A stretch of 64,000 bases of DNA from Sphaerisporangium flaviroseum. GTDB lineage: Bacteria; Actinomycetota; Actinomycetes; Streptosporangiales; Streptosporangiaceae. The stretch is from contig NZ_BAAAZR010000038.1 in NCBI RefSeq assembly GCF_039537005.1, forward strand, positions 186,001-250,000, in the 5' to 3' direction. A program made the position numbers and the translations under genes. Below are positions 8,717 through 18,288 of this stretch, piece by piece; position 1 is the stretch's first letter, and each line of letters opens with the position of its first letter. The notes under the pieces are model-generated. The model ran no database searches, had not been told where the DNA came from, and saw only the letters and a list, made by a program, of their open reading frames with translations.

Positions 8717-9394
8717 ATGGCAGCCTTGGGGCTCATGGAGGTCGTGGAGAAGCTGGTCGCCGATCACACCGTGCTGTCGGTGGTGGTCGGGTCCCGCGCC
8801 TACGGGTTGGAGACCGCCGACTCCGATACCGACCGTCGCGGCGTCTTCGTCACTCCGACCCCGCTGTTCTGGCGGCTGGACAAGCCGCCCACGCACCTCG
8901 ATGGACCGCTGCCCGAACAGTTCTCCTGGGAGGTCGAACGCTTCTGCGTGCTCGCGCTACAGGCGAACCCGACGGTCCTGGAATGCCTGTGGTCCCCGAT
9001 CGTCGAACACCTCACCCCTGAGGGCGAGGAACTTCTGGCCCTACGGCGGTGTTTCCTGTCGCGACGCGCCCAGCAGACGTTCCTGGAGTACGCCGGCGCC
9101 CTGTTCCGCCGGCTGGACCCCGACCGGCCGAAGTGGAAGCAGGCCATGCACATGCTCCGGCTGTTGCTGTCCGGACGTCACCTGCTGCGGTACGGCGAGC
9201 CGCTGGTGCAGGTGGGTGAGCACCGCGACCGGCTGCTGGCCGTGCGACGCGGAGAGATCCCGTGGCCGGAGGTCGATCGATGGCGGGCCGAGCTGACCGC
9301 CGACCTCGACCAAAGCACCGGCGTGCTGCCCGAGGCGCCCGATCGCGCCAGGGCCCAGGACTTCCTGGTGACCGTACGAAGAGCGAACCTGTGA
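8717..9394 (+). CDS. nucleotidyltransferase (DNA polymerase beta-like fold)
   Basis: 225 residues. The active-site motif VGSRAYGLETADSDTDRRGV is the GS..YG....SD.D pattern of predicted nucleotidyltransferases often labelled RNA-repair polymerase beta-like. The helical remainder contains HMLRLLLSGRHLLRYGEPLV and ends LPEAPDRARAQDFLVTVRR. Substrate unknown; family members act on nucleic acids or proteins. Start codon uncertain: ATG 8717 or ATG 8735, neither with a clear ribosome site. The region immediately downstream encodes a C-terminal remnant of a similar protein. Confidence 0.82.
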   Translation: MAALGLMEVVEKLVADHTVLSVVVGSRAYGLETADSDTDRRGVFVTPTPLFWRLDKPPTHLDGPLPEQFSWEVERFCVLALQANPTVLECLWSPIVEHLTPEGEELLALRRCFLSRRAQQTFLEYAGALFRRLDPDRPKWKQAMHMLRLLLSGRHLLRYGEPLVQVGEHRDRLLAVRRGEIPWPEVDRWRAELTADLDQSTGVLPEAPDRARAQDFLVTVRRANL

Positions 9395-9611
9395 CCGCGG
9401 CAAAGACCTCGTCGCGGCCAAGAAGGCGGCCGAACATGGCGCCCTTCCCTCCGGCGCTCCGGGTCCGTCCATCCTCGGCACCGACGTCCAGCACCTCACC
9501 GCCACACTGGAACAGGCCCGGGAAGATTCCACGCTCCCCGATACCGCCTCCGCCCAGGAGACCCTGCACGACCTGGTGGTCCGCACCCGCCTCACCATCG
9601 ATCGAGCATGA
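9372..9611 (+). pseudogene. C-terminal remnant of a second nucleotidyltransferase
   Basis: A frame different from the upstream gene, open from a stop at 9369-9371 to TGA at 9609, has strongly GC-rich third positions but no usable start codon near its beginning. Its end (LPDTASAQETLHDLVVRTRL) aligns by eye with the C-terminus of the intact neighbour (LPEAPDRARAQDFLVTVRR). It therefore looks like the 3' end of a paralogue whose active-site half is gone. Confidence 0.5.
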
Positions 9612-9742
9612 GTGCGCGTCGCACCAGCCCTTGGCTTTCCGGCAGGCTGACTTTCCCGCCGGCCGATGAGTTTCGCCGTCGGCCGGGGTCCTACTGTCGT
9701 CACCGCGACCGCGGACGGCCACTCACGGAGGGACCACCGACC

Positions 9743-10558
9743 ATGACCACCACCCACACCCTCGATGTCCAAGGCGCGCGCCTGCGCTACGAGGTCCGCG
9801 GCGAGGGGCCGCTGCTGCTGGTCATGGGATCTCCCATGGCCGCCGCGGCCTTCGCGCCGCTGGCCGACGTGCTCGCGAGCGACCACACCGTCGTCACCCA
9901 CGACCCAAGGGGCATCGCGGGCAGCCGTCTCGACGACCCCGAGCAGGACTCCACCCCCGAGCTCCGGGCGGACGACGTCGCCGCCCTCCTGGACGCGCTC
10001 GGAGCCGAGTCCGCCGACGTGTTCGGCAGCAGCGGCGGCGCGGTCACGGGGCTCGCCCTGGTCGCGAGGCATCCCGGGCGGGTGCGGACGCTCGTCGCGC
10101 ACGAGCCTCCCCTGCTGGAGCTGCTCCCCGACGCCCCCGAGCAGCGCGCCGGGGTCGACGACGTCGTGGAGACCTTCCATCGGGAGGGGCAGGGAGCCGC
10201 GTGGATGAAGTTCATGGTGAACGCCGGATTCGACCTCGGCGCCGAGGGTGCCCCCACGCCTCCTCCAGGGGAGCCCTCGGAGCAGGACCTCGCCGACGCG
10301 GCCCGCTTCTTCGGCCATGAACTCCGGGGCACCACCCGCTACGTACCCGATGTCGCCGCCCTGACGGCCGGCCCGGCGCGGGTCGTCGTCGGCATCGGCG
10401 TCTCCTCGGGCGGCCTGGTGACGTACCGGACCTCCACGGTGCTGGCCGAGCTTCTCGGCACGTCGCCGGTCGAGTTCCCCGGCGACCACGGCGGCTTCAT
10501 GGAGCAGCCCAAGGAGTTCGCCGAGGTACTGCGGAACGTACTGAGGGGTGAGGGCTGA
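9743..10558 (+). CDS. alpha/beta hydrolase
   Basis: 271 residues. ATG at 9743 follows ACGGAGGGA. Alpha/beta-hydrolase fold: oxyanion region LLVMGSPM, nucleophile elbow FGSSGGAVTG (Ser in GxSxG with Ser at the first variable place), and the terminal catalytic His in PGDHGGF. Cytosolic, no signal peptide. Substrate unknown; such proteins are often esterases or lactonases. Stands alone between the nucleotidyltransferase region and the ROK gene. Confidence 0.88.
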   Translation: MTTTHTLDVQGARLRYEVRGEGPLLLVMGSPMAAAAFAPLADVLASDHTVVTHDPRGIAGSRLDDPEQDSTPELRADDVAALLDALGAESADVFGSSGGAVTGLALVARHPGRVRTLVAHEPPLLELLPDAPEQRAGVDDVVETFHREGQGAAWMKFMVNAGFDLGAEGAPTPPPGEPSEQDLADAARFFGHELRGTTRYVPDVAALTAGPARVVVGIGVSSGGLVTYRTSTVLAELLGTSPVEFPGDHGGFMEQPKEFAEVLRNVLRGEG

Positions 10559-10710
10559 CCGGTGCGGCAGCGCACCGGGGCCGTGCTCCGACCGGGTGAT
10601 GTGCTCACGTTGTGACAAAATCGGTTGTGTCGCTCGCGGTCGGTGTGGGTGTTCCGCCCCGCCGTCGCAGCGCACAACGATGACACCCCCGAGTCGTCAG
10701 GATCCCCACG

Positions 10711-12006
10711 ATGCTGCAAGCCGGTCGGTCCCAGGAGGAGATTCGCCGGCACAATCTCGGCACCCTGCTCCGGCATGTGCACCTGGGCGGCCCGGTGTCC
10801 CGCACGGTGCTGGCCGACCGCATGGGGCTGAACCGCAGCACGATCATGGCGTTGACCGCGGACCTCACCGCGGCGGGCCTGGTCCGTGAGGAGCTCCCCG
10901 GGGACACCGGCAAGGCGGGCCGGCCGTCGCTGGTGGTACGGCCGGAGTCCCGCCGGGTGTACGTCCTGGCCTTCGACGTCCGCGTAGACCGGCTGGTCGC
11001 CGCCAGGGTCGGGCTGGGCGGGACGATCCTGGACCGCAGGGAGGCGGTCCGGGCGCGTGCCGGCGCCGACCTCGACGACGTGGTCGGGGTGCTCGCCGGG
11101 TTCGCCAGCGAGATGCACCGAAAGGCGCGTTCCGGCTCGGTGTGCGTCGGAGTCGGCGCGGCCTACTGTGGCATGATCCGGCCCGGTGACGGGATGGTGC
11201 GTTTCGGGCCGAACATGGGCTGGGTCGATCAGGCCTTCGGCACCGAGCTCGGCCTCAGGCTCGGGATGCCGGTGTCGGTGGGCAACGAGGCCCACCTCGG
11301 CGCGCTGGCCGAGCACGAACGCGGGGCCGGCATCGGTTTCGAGAACCTGATCTACCTGCACGGGGATGTCGGCGTCGGCGGCGGGATCATCGTCGGCGGC
11401 AAGCTGCTGGACGGCGACGGCGGGTACGGCTGCGAGGTCGGGCACATGATGGTCAACCCGTACAACGGGCGGCCCTGCGGGTGCGGCTCGCGAGGCTGTC
11501 TGGAGGCGGAGGTCGGCGAGCAGGCCCTCCTCGACGCCGCCTACCGCTCCGGCGAGCCGGTCGGCCGCGATGGCGTACGGGCCGCCGTGGTGACCGCCAC
11601 CGACCGGTCGGGCGAGCCGGTCGGCCGCGATGCTGTACGGGCCGTGGTGGCCGCCGCCGATGACGGCGATATGAAGGCCCGGGAGGCGCTGCACCGGATC
11701 GGCGACTGGCTCGGCATCGGGGTGGCGAATCTGATCAACCTCTTCAACCCCGGCGTTGTGATCTTCGGCGGGATGCTGCGCGAGGTCTACCCGGGCTCGG
11801 CGGCCCAGGTCGAGAGCCGGATCGCGGCCAACGTGCTGGTGATCTCCCGGGAGAGGGTGCAGCTCCGGACCTCGGCCCTCGGGGACGACGCCACCCTGAT
11901 CGGCGCGGCCGAACTCGCCTTCTCCGACCTCCTGACCAGCCCCCTGGAAGTGCTCGCCCACCTGACGTCACACCCCGAACAGACACTCACCCGCACAACA
12001 CCATGA
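10711..12006 (+). CDS. ROK-family transcriptional regulator
   Basis: 431 residues. N-terminal winged helix (residues ~8-65: RRHNLGTLLRHVHLGGPVSR, NRSTIMALTADLTAAGLV) precedes a ROK sugar-kinase-like domain. The ROK signature with its zinc Cys cluster is clear (GCEVGHMM, PCGCGSRGCLEAE), and the glycine-rich VGVGGGIIVGG loop is present, so it probably binds a sugar effector. Controls carbohydrate genes by family knowledge; its targets are not evident here. A 60-bp in-frame duplication lies after the zinc motif. The start has GGAGGAG only inside the gene, so a slightly later start is possible. Confidence 0.88.
   Translation: MLQAGRSQEEIRRHNLGTLLRHVHLGGPVSRTVLADRMGLNRSTIMALTADLTAAGLVREELPGDTGKAGRPSLVVRPESRRVYVLAFDVRVDRLVAARVGLGGTILDRREAVRARAGADLDDVVGVLAGFASEMHRKARSGSVCVGVGAAYCGMIRPGDGMVRFGPNMGWVDQAFGTELGLRLGMPVSVGNEAHLGALAEHERGAGIGFENLIYLHGDVGVGGGIIVGGKLLDGDGGYGCEVGHMMVNPYNGRPCGCGSRGCLEAEVGEQALLDAAYRSGEPVGRDGVRAAVVTATDRSGEPVGRDAVRAVVAAADDGDMKAREALHRIGDWLGIGVANLINLFNPGVVIFGGMLREVYPGSAAQVESRIAANVLVISRERVQLRTSALGDDATLIGAAELAFSDLLTSPLEVLAHLTSHPEQTLTRTTP
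11545..11664. repeat. 60-bp tandem duplication inside the ROK gene
   Basis: Copies 11545-11604 and 11605-11664 share most bases and encode RSGEPVGRDGVRAAVVTATD and RSGEPVGRDAVRAVVAAADD. It adds 20 residues in frame downstream of the ROK zinc motif. Confidence 0.85.
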
Positions 12007-12116
12007 TCCACAAGCAAGCCCTCACAGCAAACGGGCCTCGCTTCGCTCGGACTGCATTTTCAGAGCTCGGCACACGACTCCAGTAAGCCTCTGACCTGCG
12101 AGGCGAAGCGGGGAGC

Positions 12117-12164
12117 TCGAGGGGCTTGCCCCTCGATCGGGGGTCGAAGGGGGCGGAGCCCCCT
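12117..12164. terminator. double hairpin between convergent genes
   Basis: Two perfect stems lie between the ROK gene (+) and the glycosyltransferase gene (-): TCGAGGGGCTTGCCCCTCGA (12117-12136) and AGGGGGC-GGA-GCCCCCT (12148-12164). No T-tract is present. Position supports a bidirectional terminator; the block may also be a dispersed intergenic element. Confidence 0.55.
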
Positions 12165-12210
12165 GGGAAGAACAGCCCGAGCCGGAGCGCGCCGAGCGCG
12201 CGGAGGCGAG

Positions 12211-12261
12211 GACGGCCGCCGCACGAGGACGGCCGCCGCACGAGGACCGCCGCCGCACGAG
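12211..12261. repeat. three tandem 17-bp units
   Basis: Three consecutive copies of GACGGCCGCCGCACGAG (12211-12227, 12228-12244, 12245-12261; the third has C for G at position 4). Noncoding, between convergent genes. Confidence 0.85.
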
Positions 12262-12287
12262 GATTCAACCCCGTCGCGGTGAGCGGG

Positions 12288-14387
12288 TTAGATCATGGCG
12301 AGGGGTTCGGCGGGGGTGTAGCCCACTAGGTGGGAGGAGGAGAAGAGGCGGGCCTCGGTGGAGGGGCGGCGGCATACGTAGGAGTACTTGTCGGCCGAGT
12401 AGACGCGGATGCCGTCGGTGCGGCACTGGCGCATCAGGACCTCGTCCCATTCCTCCGACACATCCGCGATGCCCAGGTCGACCAGCGTCTGGCGGCGGGC
12501 GAGCAACGTTCCTCCCGCGACCTCGGGCAGGAAGCGGTGCTCGGCTCCCGGCTGGCGGAGCAGCGTGGCCCCGGTGCCGGGAATGTGTGCGTAGAACGAG
12601 GCCTTGCCGAGGATCTCGGCGTCCACGGCAGAGAAGTACCGCGCCAGGTCGGCCAGGTAGTGCTCCCCGTACAGGTCACGGGGGTCGAGGACGGCCACCA
12701 GGTCGCCGTCGGCCAGCCGGAGAGCGCGGTCGAGCGCGGCGCCTCGGGTCACCGGCACGCTGATGTCCCGGACCACGATGTCGCCCTTGTGCACCGCTCG
12801 CGCGGCCTTCTCCACGACGGCTGTGTCCAGCCCTTCGGCCACGATCACGAGCTGGCCGGGGACATGGGCCTGCTGCCGGAGCTGGGCGAGCAGGTGGTCG
12901 AGTTCGGTCGCGCCGGAGACCGCCGTGATCGCCGTGATCGTGGCGGTGTTCCGTACGGAGGGCAGGCCGGCGGTGTCGAGGAGCGGATCGAGCAGCGGCG
13001 TGACCGCGACCGTGGACCGCCAGGCGAGATGCGCCTCGGAGGCGCATTGGGCGTCGGCGGCGAGACATTCGGAGACCGACTGCACGGCCTGCCGCAGTGA
13101 CGCCTCGTCCGTGGCGATCGGCGCGGCGAGTTGCATGATCGGGGTGCCGCAGGCGGAGATCTCCTCGATGGTCCGTGCGTCGGCGTCCGGTCCGGCGAGG
13201 ACCATGGAGACCGACCGGTAGGCGGTGAGCAGGTCGTCGTAGGTGGCCTTGTCGGTGATCAGCGGACGCCAGCCGAGGTCCGGCGGCGGATCCCCCTGAA
13301 CGGCCGTCCCGAGCAACCCGACCCACGCCCGCCCGACGAACGAGGTCCCGGCGGAAGTGCCCTCGGCTCGCCCGGCAGAAGTGGTTGCAATCGGCGCGGC
13401 CGCGGCGGCCGTCGCGGGTGATCCTGCGGCGGGGCGGGGGCCGATGGCGGCCGGGATCTGGTTGTGGACGCGGGGCTGGACGGCGTGGGGAAGGATGCCG
13501 ACGCGGTCGTGGCGGAGGGCGGCTCGCCACTCGCGGGCCCTGGCCTCCGAGGTCGCGAGGACGTGGTCGAACAGCGAGGCCATCGGGACGCTGACGGAGA
13601 CGGGCCCGCCGGAGTGCCAGAAGATCGTGCGGATGCCTCTGCGGCTGCACTCCTCCACCAGGTCGCGCAGGCCGCGGGACCGGCCGGCCAGTTCCTCCAG
13701 CCACCGCCCGCCGTTGCCCTGCCGCGGTCCTGGGCGGACCGACTCCACGAAGAGCAGGTGCGGCCGGTGCTCGTCCAGCATCGCGGCCCAGTTGTCGGGG
13801 CCGAAGTTGGTGACCTGGCGCCATTCGTACCGGAACAGCGCCTCCGACTGCCGGTCCACGATGGCGGCCACCGTGAGGTACGGCCGGGTCAGGGGTCCCT
13901 TGGGCACGACGAAGCCCTCGGCCATGGCCGTCGACACGCCCGGTCCCGCCGTCTCGGGCACGACGGGGGCCACGGGCGGGGTCTCGACGGGCGGAGGAGT
14001 CGGGGTGAAGTCGGACCGTTTGGGCGCGGGACGCCTGCTGATGGGGTCGCGAAGGGTGCGGGCGACCTCGCCGGGCTTTCTGGTGTGGATCGCGTCACCG
14101 AGCTTCGACCACCGGCTGGCCTGCACGGACTCCAGCCGCCACTGGGCCACCTCGGTCTGGTAGCGCTGCTCCGCGAGGCTCTTGGCCAGCTTGGCGGCCT
14201 GCCTCTCGGTGGTCTTCAGCCGGGCCTCGGCCTCCCGCAGCCGCGTCACGGCCTCGGCCTCCGACACGGCGGCCCTGGCGAGCCGTTCCTGGTAGTCGGC
14301 CAGCAATCGGGTGAGCTCCGCGGCGCTCGAAGCCGCCGCCACGGCCGCTTCGAGGGCCGACCGGGCGCTCTCCAACTCTTCACTCAT
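12288..14387 (-). CDS. composite glycosyltransferase: coiled coil, CgeB-like, GT2-like
   Basis: 699 residues from ATG 14387 (MSEELESARSALEAAVAAAS); the longer upstream frame has no support. Residues ~1-95 are Ala/Glu-rich heptads, a likely coiled coil; 119-155 a Pro-rich linker. Residues ~165-420 resemble CgeB/DUF3880 glycosyltransferases (HLLFVESVRPG, IFWHSGGP, DHVLATSE, and the C-terminal SVSMVLAGPDADARTIEEIS, CGTPIMQ). Residues ~480-690 look like a degenerate GT-A (GT2) domain with a DLVAVLDPRDLYGEHYLADL stretch in place of the usual DDD. A surface polysaccharide role is inferred. Divergent from the asparagine-synthase-like gene. Confidence 0.72.
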   Translation of the reverse strand: MSEELESARSALEAAVAAASSAAELTRLLADYQERLARAAVSEAEAVTRLREAEARLKTTERQAAKLAKSLAEQRYQTEVAQWRLESVQASRWSKLGDAIHTRKPGEVARTLRDPISRRPAPKRSDFTPTPPPVETPPVAPVVPETAGPGVSTAMAEGFVVPKGPLTRPYLTVAAIVDRQSEALFRYEWRQVTNFGPDNWAAMLDEHRPHLLFVESVRPGPRQGNGGRWLEELAGRSRGLRDLVEECSRRGIRTIFWHSGGPVSVSVPMASLFDHVLATSEARAREWRAALRHDRVGILPHAVQPRVHNQIPAAIGPRPAAGSPATAAAAAPIATTSAGRAEGTSAGTSFVGRAWVGLLGTAVQGDPPPDLGWRPLITDKATYDDLLTAYRSVSMVLAGPDADARTIEEISACGTPIMQLAAPIATDEASLRQAVQSVSECLAADAQCASEAHLAWRSTVAVTPLLDPLLDTAGLPSVRNTATITAITAVSGATELDHLLAQLRQQAHVPGQLVIVAEGLDTAVVEKAARAVHKGDIVVRDISVPVTRGAALDRALRLADGDLVAVLDPRDLYGEHYLADLARYFSAVDAEILGKASFYAHIPGTGATLLRQPGAEHRFLPEVAGGTLLARRQTLVDLGIADVSEEWDEVLMRQCRTDGIRVYSADKYSYVCRRPSTEARLFSSSHLVGYTPAEPLAMI

Positions 14388-14498
14388 GCCATCACCGTGT
14401 CCCCAGACGTCGAGCCAGAATAATCGCAGATCTAGCCCGACCATCTCGAACCCACACAAGTCCGTACACTCGGCAGGTATTCGCTGAGGGGAGATCCA

Positions 14499-16232
14499 GT
14501 GCGTAACGGGAAGTGGCCGGAGTACGCGGCGCGGCCGTACGTCTGCGGCGCCATCGGCGCCTACGACCCGGCCAGGCTCGAACTGCTCCGCAACGCGGGC
14601 CCGCCGGTACGAGAGGCGCATCGGACGCCCGACGCGGCGCTGCTGAGCTCCTCGCCGCTCCTCCCCTACTCCGGTTCCCCGTCACGGACCCCGTCCGAGA
14701 CCCCGTCCGAGACCCCGCACGCGGCCCAAGGCGGCCCGAGCCCGGCGGACACGCGTTTCGCCTGGGCGGAGCAGCGGCCGGTGGGGCCGATGCCCTGGCC
14801 GGTGGTGGCCGAGACCTGGGAGACGCCGGGGCTCATCGACGAGCCCGCGACCGTCACCCTCCACACCGGCGCCTTCGGGCTGATCGACCTCTACTACCTG
14901 TCCGACGGCGACGCGATCTACTTCGCCGGGAACATCGAGCCGCTGCTGGCGCTGGCCCGCAGGCCGTACGAGGTCAACTGGGACGCCTGGGCCGCCATTC
15001 TCAAGCTGACCTATCCGCTCCTGGAGGACACGCCCTACCGGGAGGTCAGGCGGCTGCCCGGCGCGACGGCCCTGATCTGGTCGCGCTCGGCGCGCAGGAT
15101 CACCGTGGACAAGCGGGCGCCGCGCTGGGTGCGCGAGGAGCCGTTCGACCGCGGGGTGACGGCCGGCGACATCGTGGCGCTGCTGCACGAGGCGCTGAAG
15201 CCCTTCGACGACCGGCCGCTGCTGGTGCCGGTGAGCGGCGGGTACGACTCGCGTCTGCTGGCCTCGGTGGCGATGGCCCGCAAGATGGATGTCCAGTCGT
15301 GGACGACCAGCCCGGACGACGGCCTCGACAACGACATCGACTTCGCCCGCTACATCACCCGTGAGCTGGGCATCGAGCACCGGATCGTCCCGCAGGACCC
15401 CGCCGCCTACCCCGACGAGGCGCGGTGGGCGGCCCGCAGGCTGGAGTACCTCACCAGCCACCACGCCTGGTACTCCCCCTTCGCCCGCGAGGTGCACAAG
15501 GCCGGCCGGGCGGTCGTGGACGGGCTGGCGGGCGGGCCGCTGATGAAGAACTTCCTCATCACCGCCGATGCCGTGGGCGCCGGGTCCTCCGCCGACCGGC
15601 AGGCCGCGCTGCTGGCCGCGCTCGCGACCGGCGAGCCGCACCTGCCGATGCTGTCGGAACAGGCGCTGGCCTTCGTGGACGACCGGGTCGGCACGGCTTT
15701 CGCCCAGGCCACCTCGATGCTGCGCGGCCACAGGTCGGAGCTTCCGCTGAGCGTGCTGCACACCCGTACGGCGCGCGGCATCGCCCGCTCCCCGGTGAAC
15801 CTGGTCGGCCCCGAGGCCACCCCCGTCTTCCCCTTCCTGTATCCGGACTTCTTCGACGCCACGCTGTCGGTCCCCGTGGACCGCAAGGAGGGCGGGAAGT
15901 TCTACCTGGAGATCCTGCGGGCCGCGAACCCGCGCGTGGCGGCCCTGCCGTCCACCAACGGCGCGCTGCCGCACCGGCGGGTGCCGCTGCGCTCGAACGG
16001 GCCGGCCGCCCGCGAGTGGAACCACCGGATGCTGCTGAAGGCGGCGACGGTCCCGGGTCTGGTGTCCGATCAGATGCTCGGCGTGATCGCCCAGGGGCCC
16101 GACGCGCTGACGGCCTTCGGCTCGTGGAACTCGCGATTTTGGTTGCGAGGGCTGGTGCTTTTCGGTTCCTGGCTCACGGACTACGAGGACGTGCTCGGCG
16201 ACCTCACGCCCCCATGGTCGAGCGCGTCTTGA
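14499..16232 (+). CDS. asparagine synthase-related PP-loop protein
   Basis: 577 residues, GTG start at 14499 after GAGGGGAG. The ATP-pyrophosphatase PP-loop SGGYDSRLLASVA and the downstream VDGLAGG match the synthetase half of AsnB. The N-terminal half resembles the glutaminase fold (GAFGLIDLYYLSDGDAIYFAGNIEPLL) but the nucleophilic Cys2 is absent (MRNG start), so it probably uses free ammonia or another amine. Many such proteins amidate peptides or sugars in secondary pathways; the substrate is unknown. Divergent from the composite glycosyltransferase, suggesting a shared surface-glycan task. A short PSETPSETP duplication lies near residue 65. Confidence 0.78.
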   Translation: MRNGKWPEYAARPYVCGAIGAYDPARLELLRNAGPPVREAHRTPDAALLSSSPLLPYSGSPSRTPSETPSETPHAAQGGPSPADTRFAWAEQRPVGPMPWPVVAETWETPGLIDEPATVTLHTGAFGLIDLYYLSDGDAIYFAGNIEPLLALARRPYEVNWDAWAAILKLTYPLLEDTPYREVRRLPGATALIWSRSARRITVDKRAPRWVREEPFDRGVTAGDIVALLHEALKPFDDRPLLVPVSGGYDSRLLASVAMARKMDVQSWTTSPDDGLDNDIDFARYITRELGIEHRIVPQDPAAYPDEARWAARRLEYLTSHHAWYSPFAREVHKAGRAVVDGLAGGPLMKNFLITADAVGAGSSADRQAALLAALATGEPHLPMLSEQALAFVDDRVGTAFAQATSMLRGHRSELPLSVLHTRTARGIARSPVNLVGPEATPVFPFLYPDFFDATLSVPVDRKEGGKFYLEILRAANPRVAALPSTNGALPHRRVPLRSNGPAAREWNHRMLLKAATVPGLVSDQMLGVIAQGPDALTAFGSWNSRFWLRGLVLFGSWLTDYEDVLGDLTPPWSSAS

Positions 16233-16537
16233 ATCGATGAATCACGGACGGTCAACCGCCTCCCGACCTGCGAAGACACGGAGTGTGCGCGGGACGATAC
16301 GTGGCCGATCTCGGGAGTGCGGGCGATTACGCGTTTGGCACGCTGGGCCACCCTCGCTGATCGCCTTCGGAGGGCCCTAATGGCCTGCTAGTCTTCCGCG
16401 AAACAGCGCCGAAACACGCTGCGTACCGAGCCACCCCTTCGGTGCCGGCGTTGGGCGGGAGTCGCAGGGATGACGGCTCCGACGGCGCGAGCCCCCGTGT
16501 AGTAACCCGCCCTACTCTCCTCATGCGAGCGATACCT
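16233..16537. other. 305-bp intergenic region
   Basis: No gene, RNA or strong hairpin was recognised between the asparagine-synthase-like gene and treS. It must hold the treS promoter if treS is not read through, but no clear hexamers were seen. Confidence 0.5.
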
Positions 16538-18226
<1,689 letters not shown>

Positions 18227-18250
18227 GCCCGGACGCCCGGACGGCGACCT

Positions 18251-18288
18251 GGATCCCGGCGGCCCTCAGCGGGGGGTCACCGGGATCC
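18251..18288. terminator. hairpin between convergent treS and FtsX genes
   Basis: GGATCCCGG (18251-18259) pairs perfectly with CCGGGATCC (18280-18288) across a 20-nt loop. It overlaps the last codons of the minus-strand permease gene. Likely a shared terminator for the convergent pair. Confidence 0.45.

Noticed and set aside
14499..16232. Asparagine-synthase-like protein as a lasso-peptide cyclase
   Set aside because: No precursor peptide, RRE or transglutaminase-like protease gene is adjacent.
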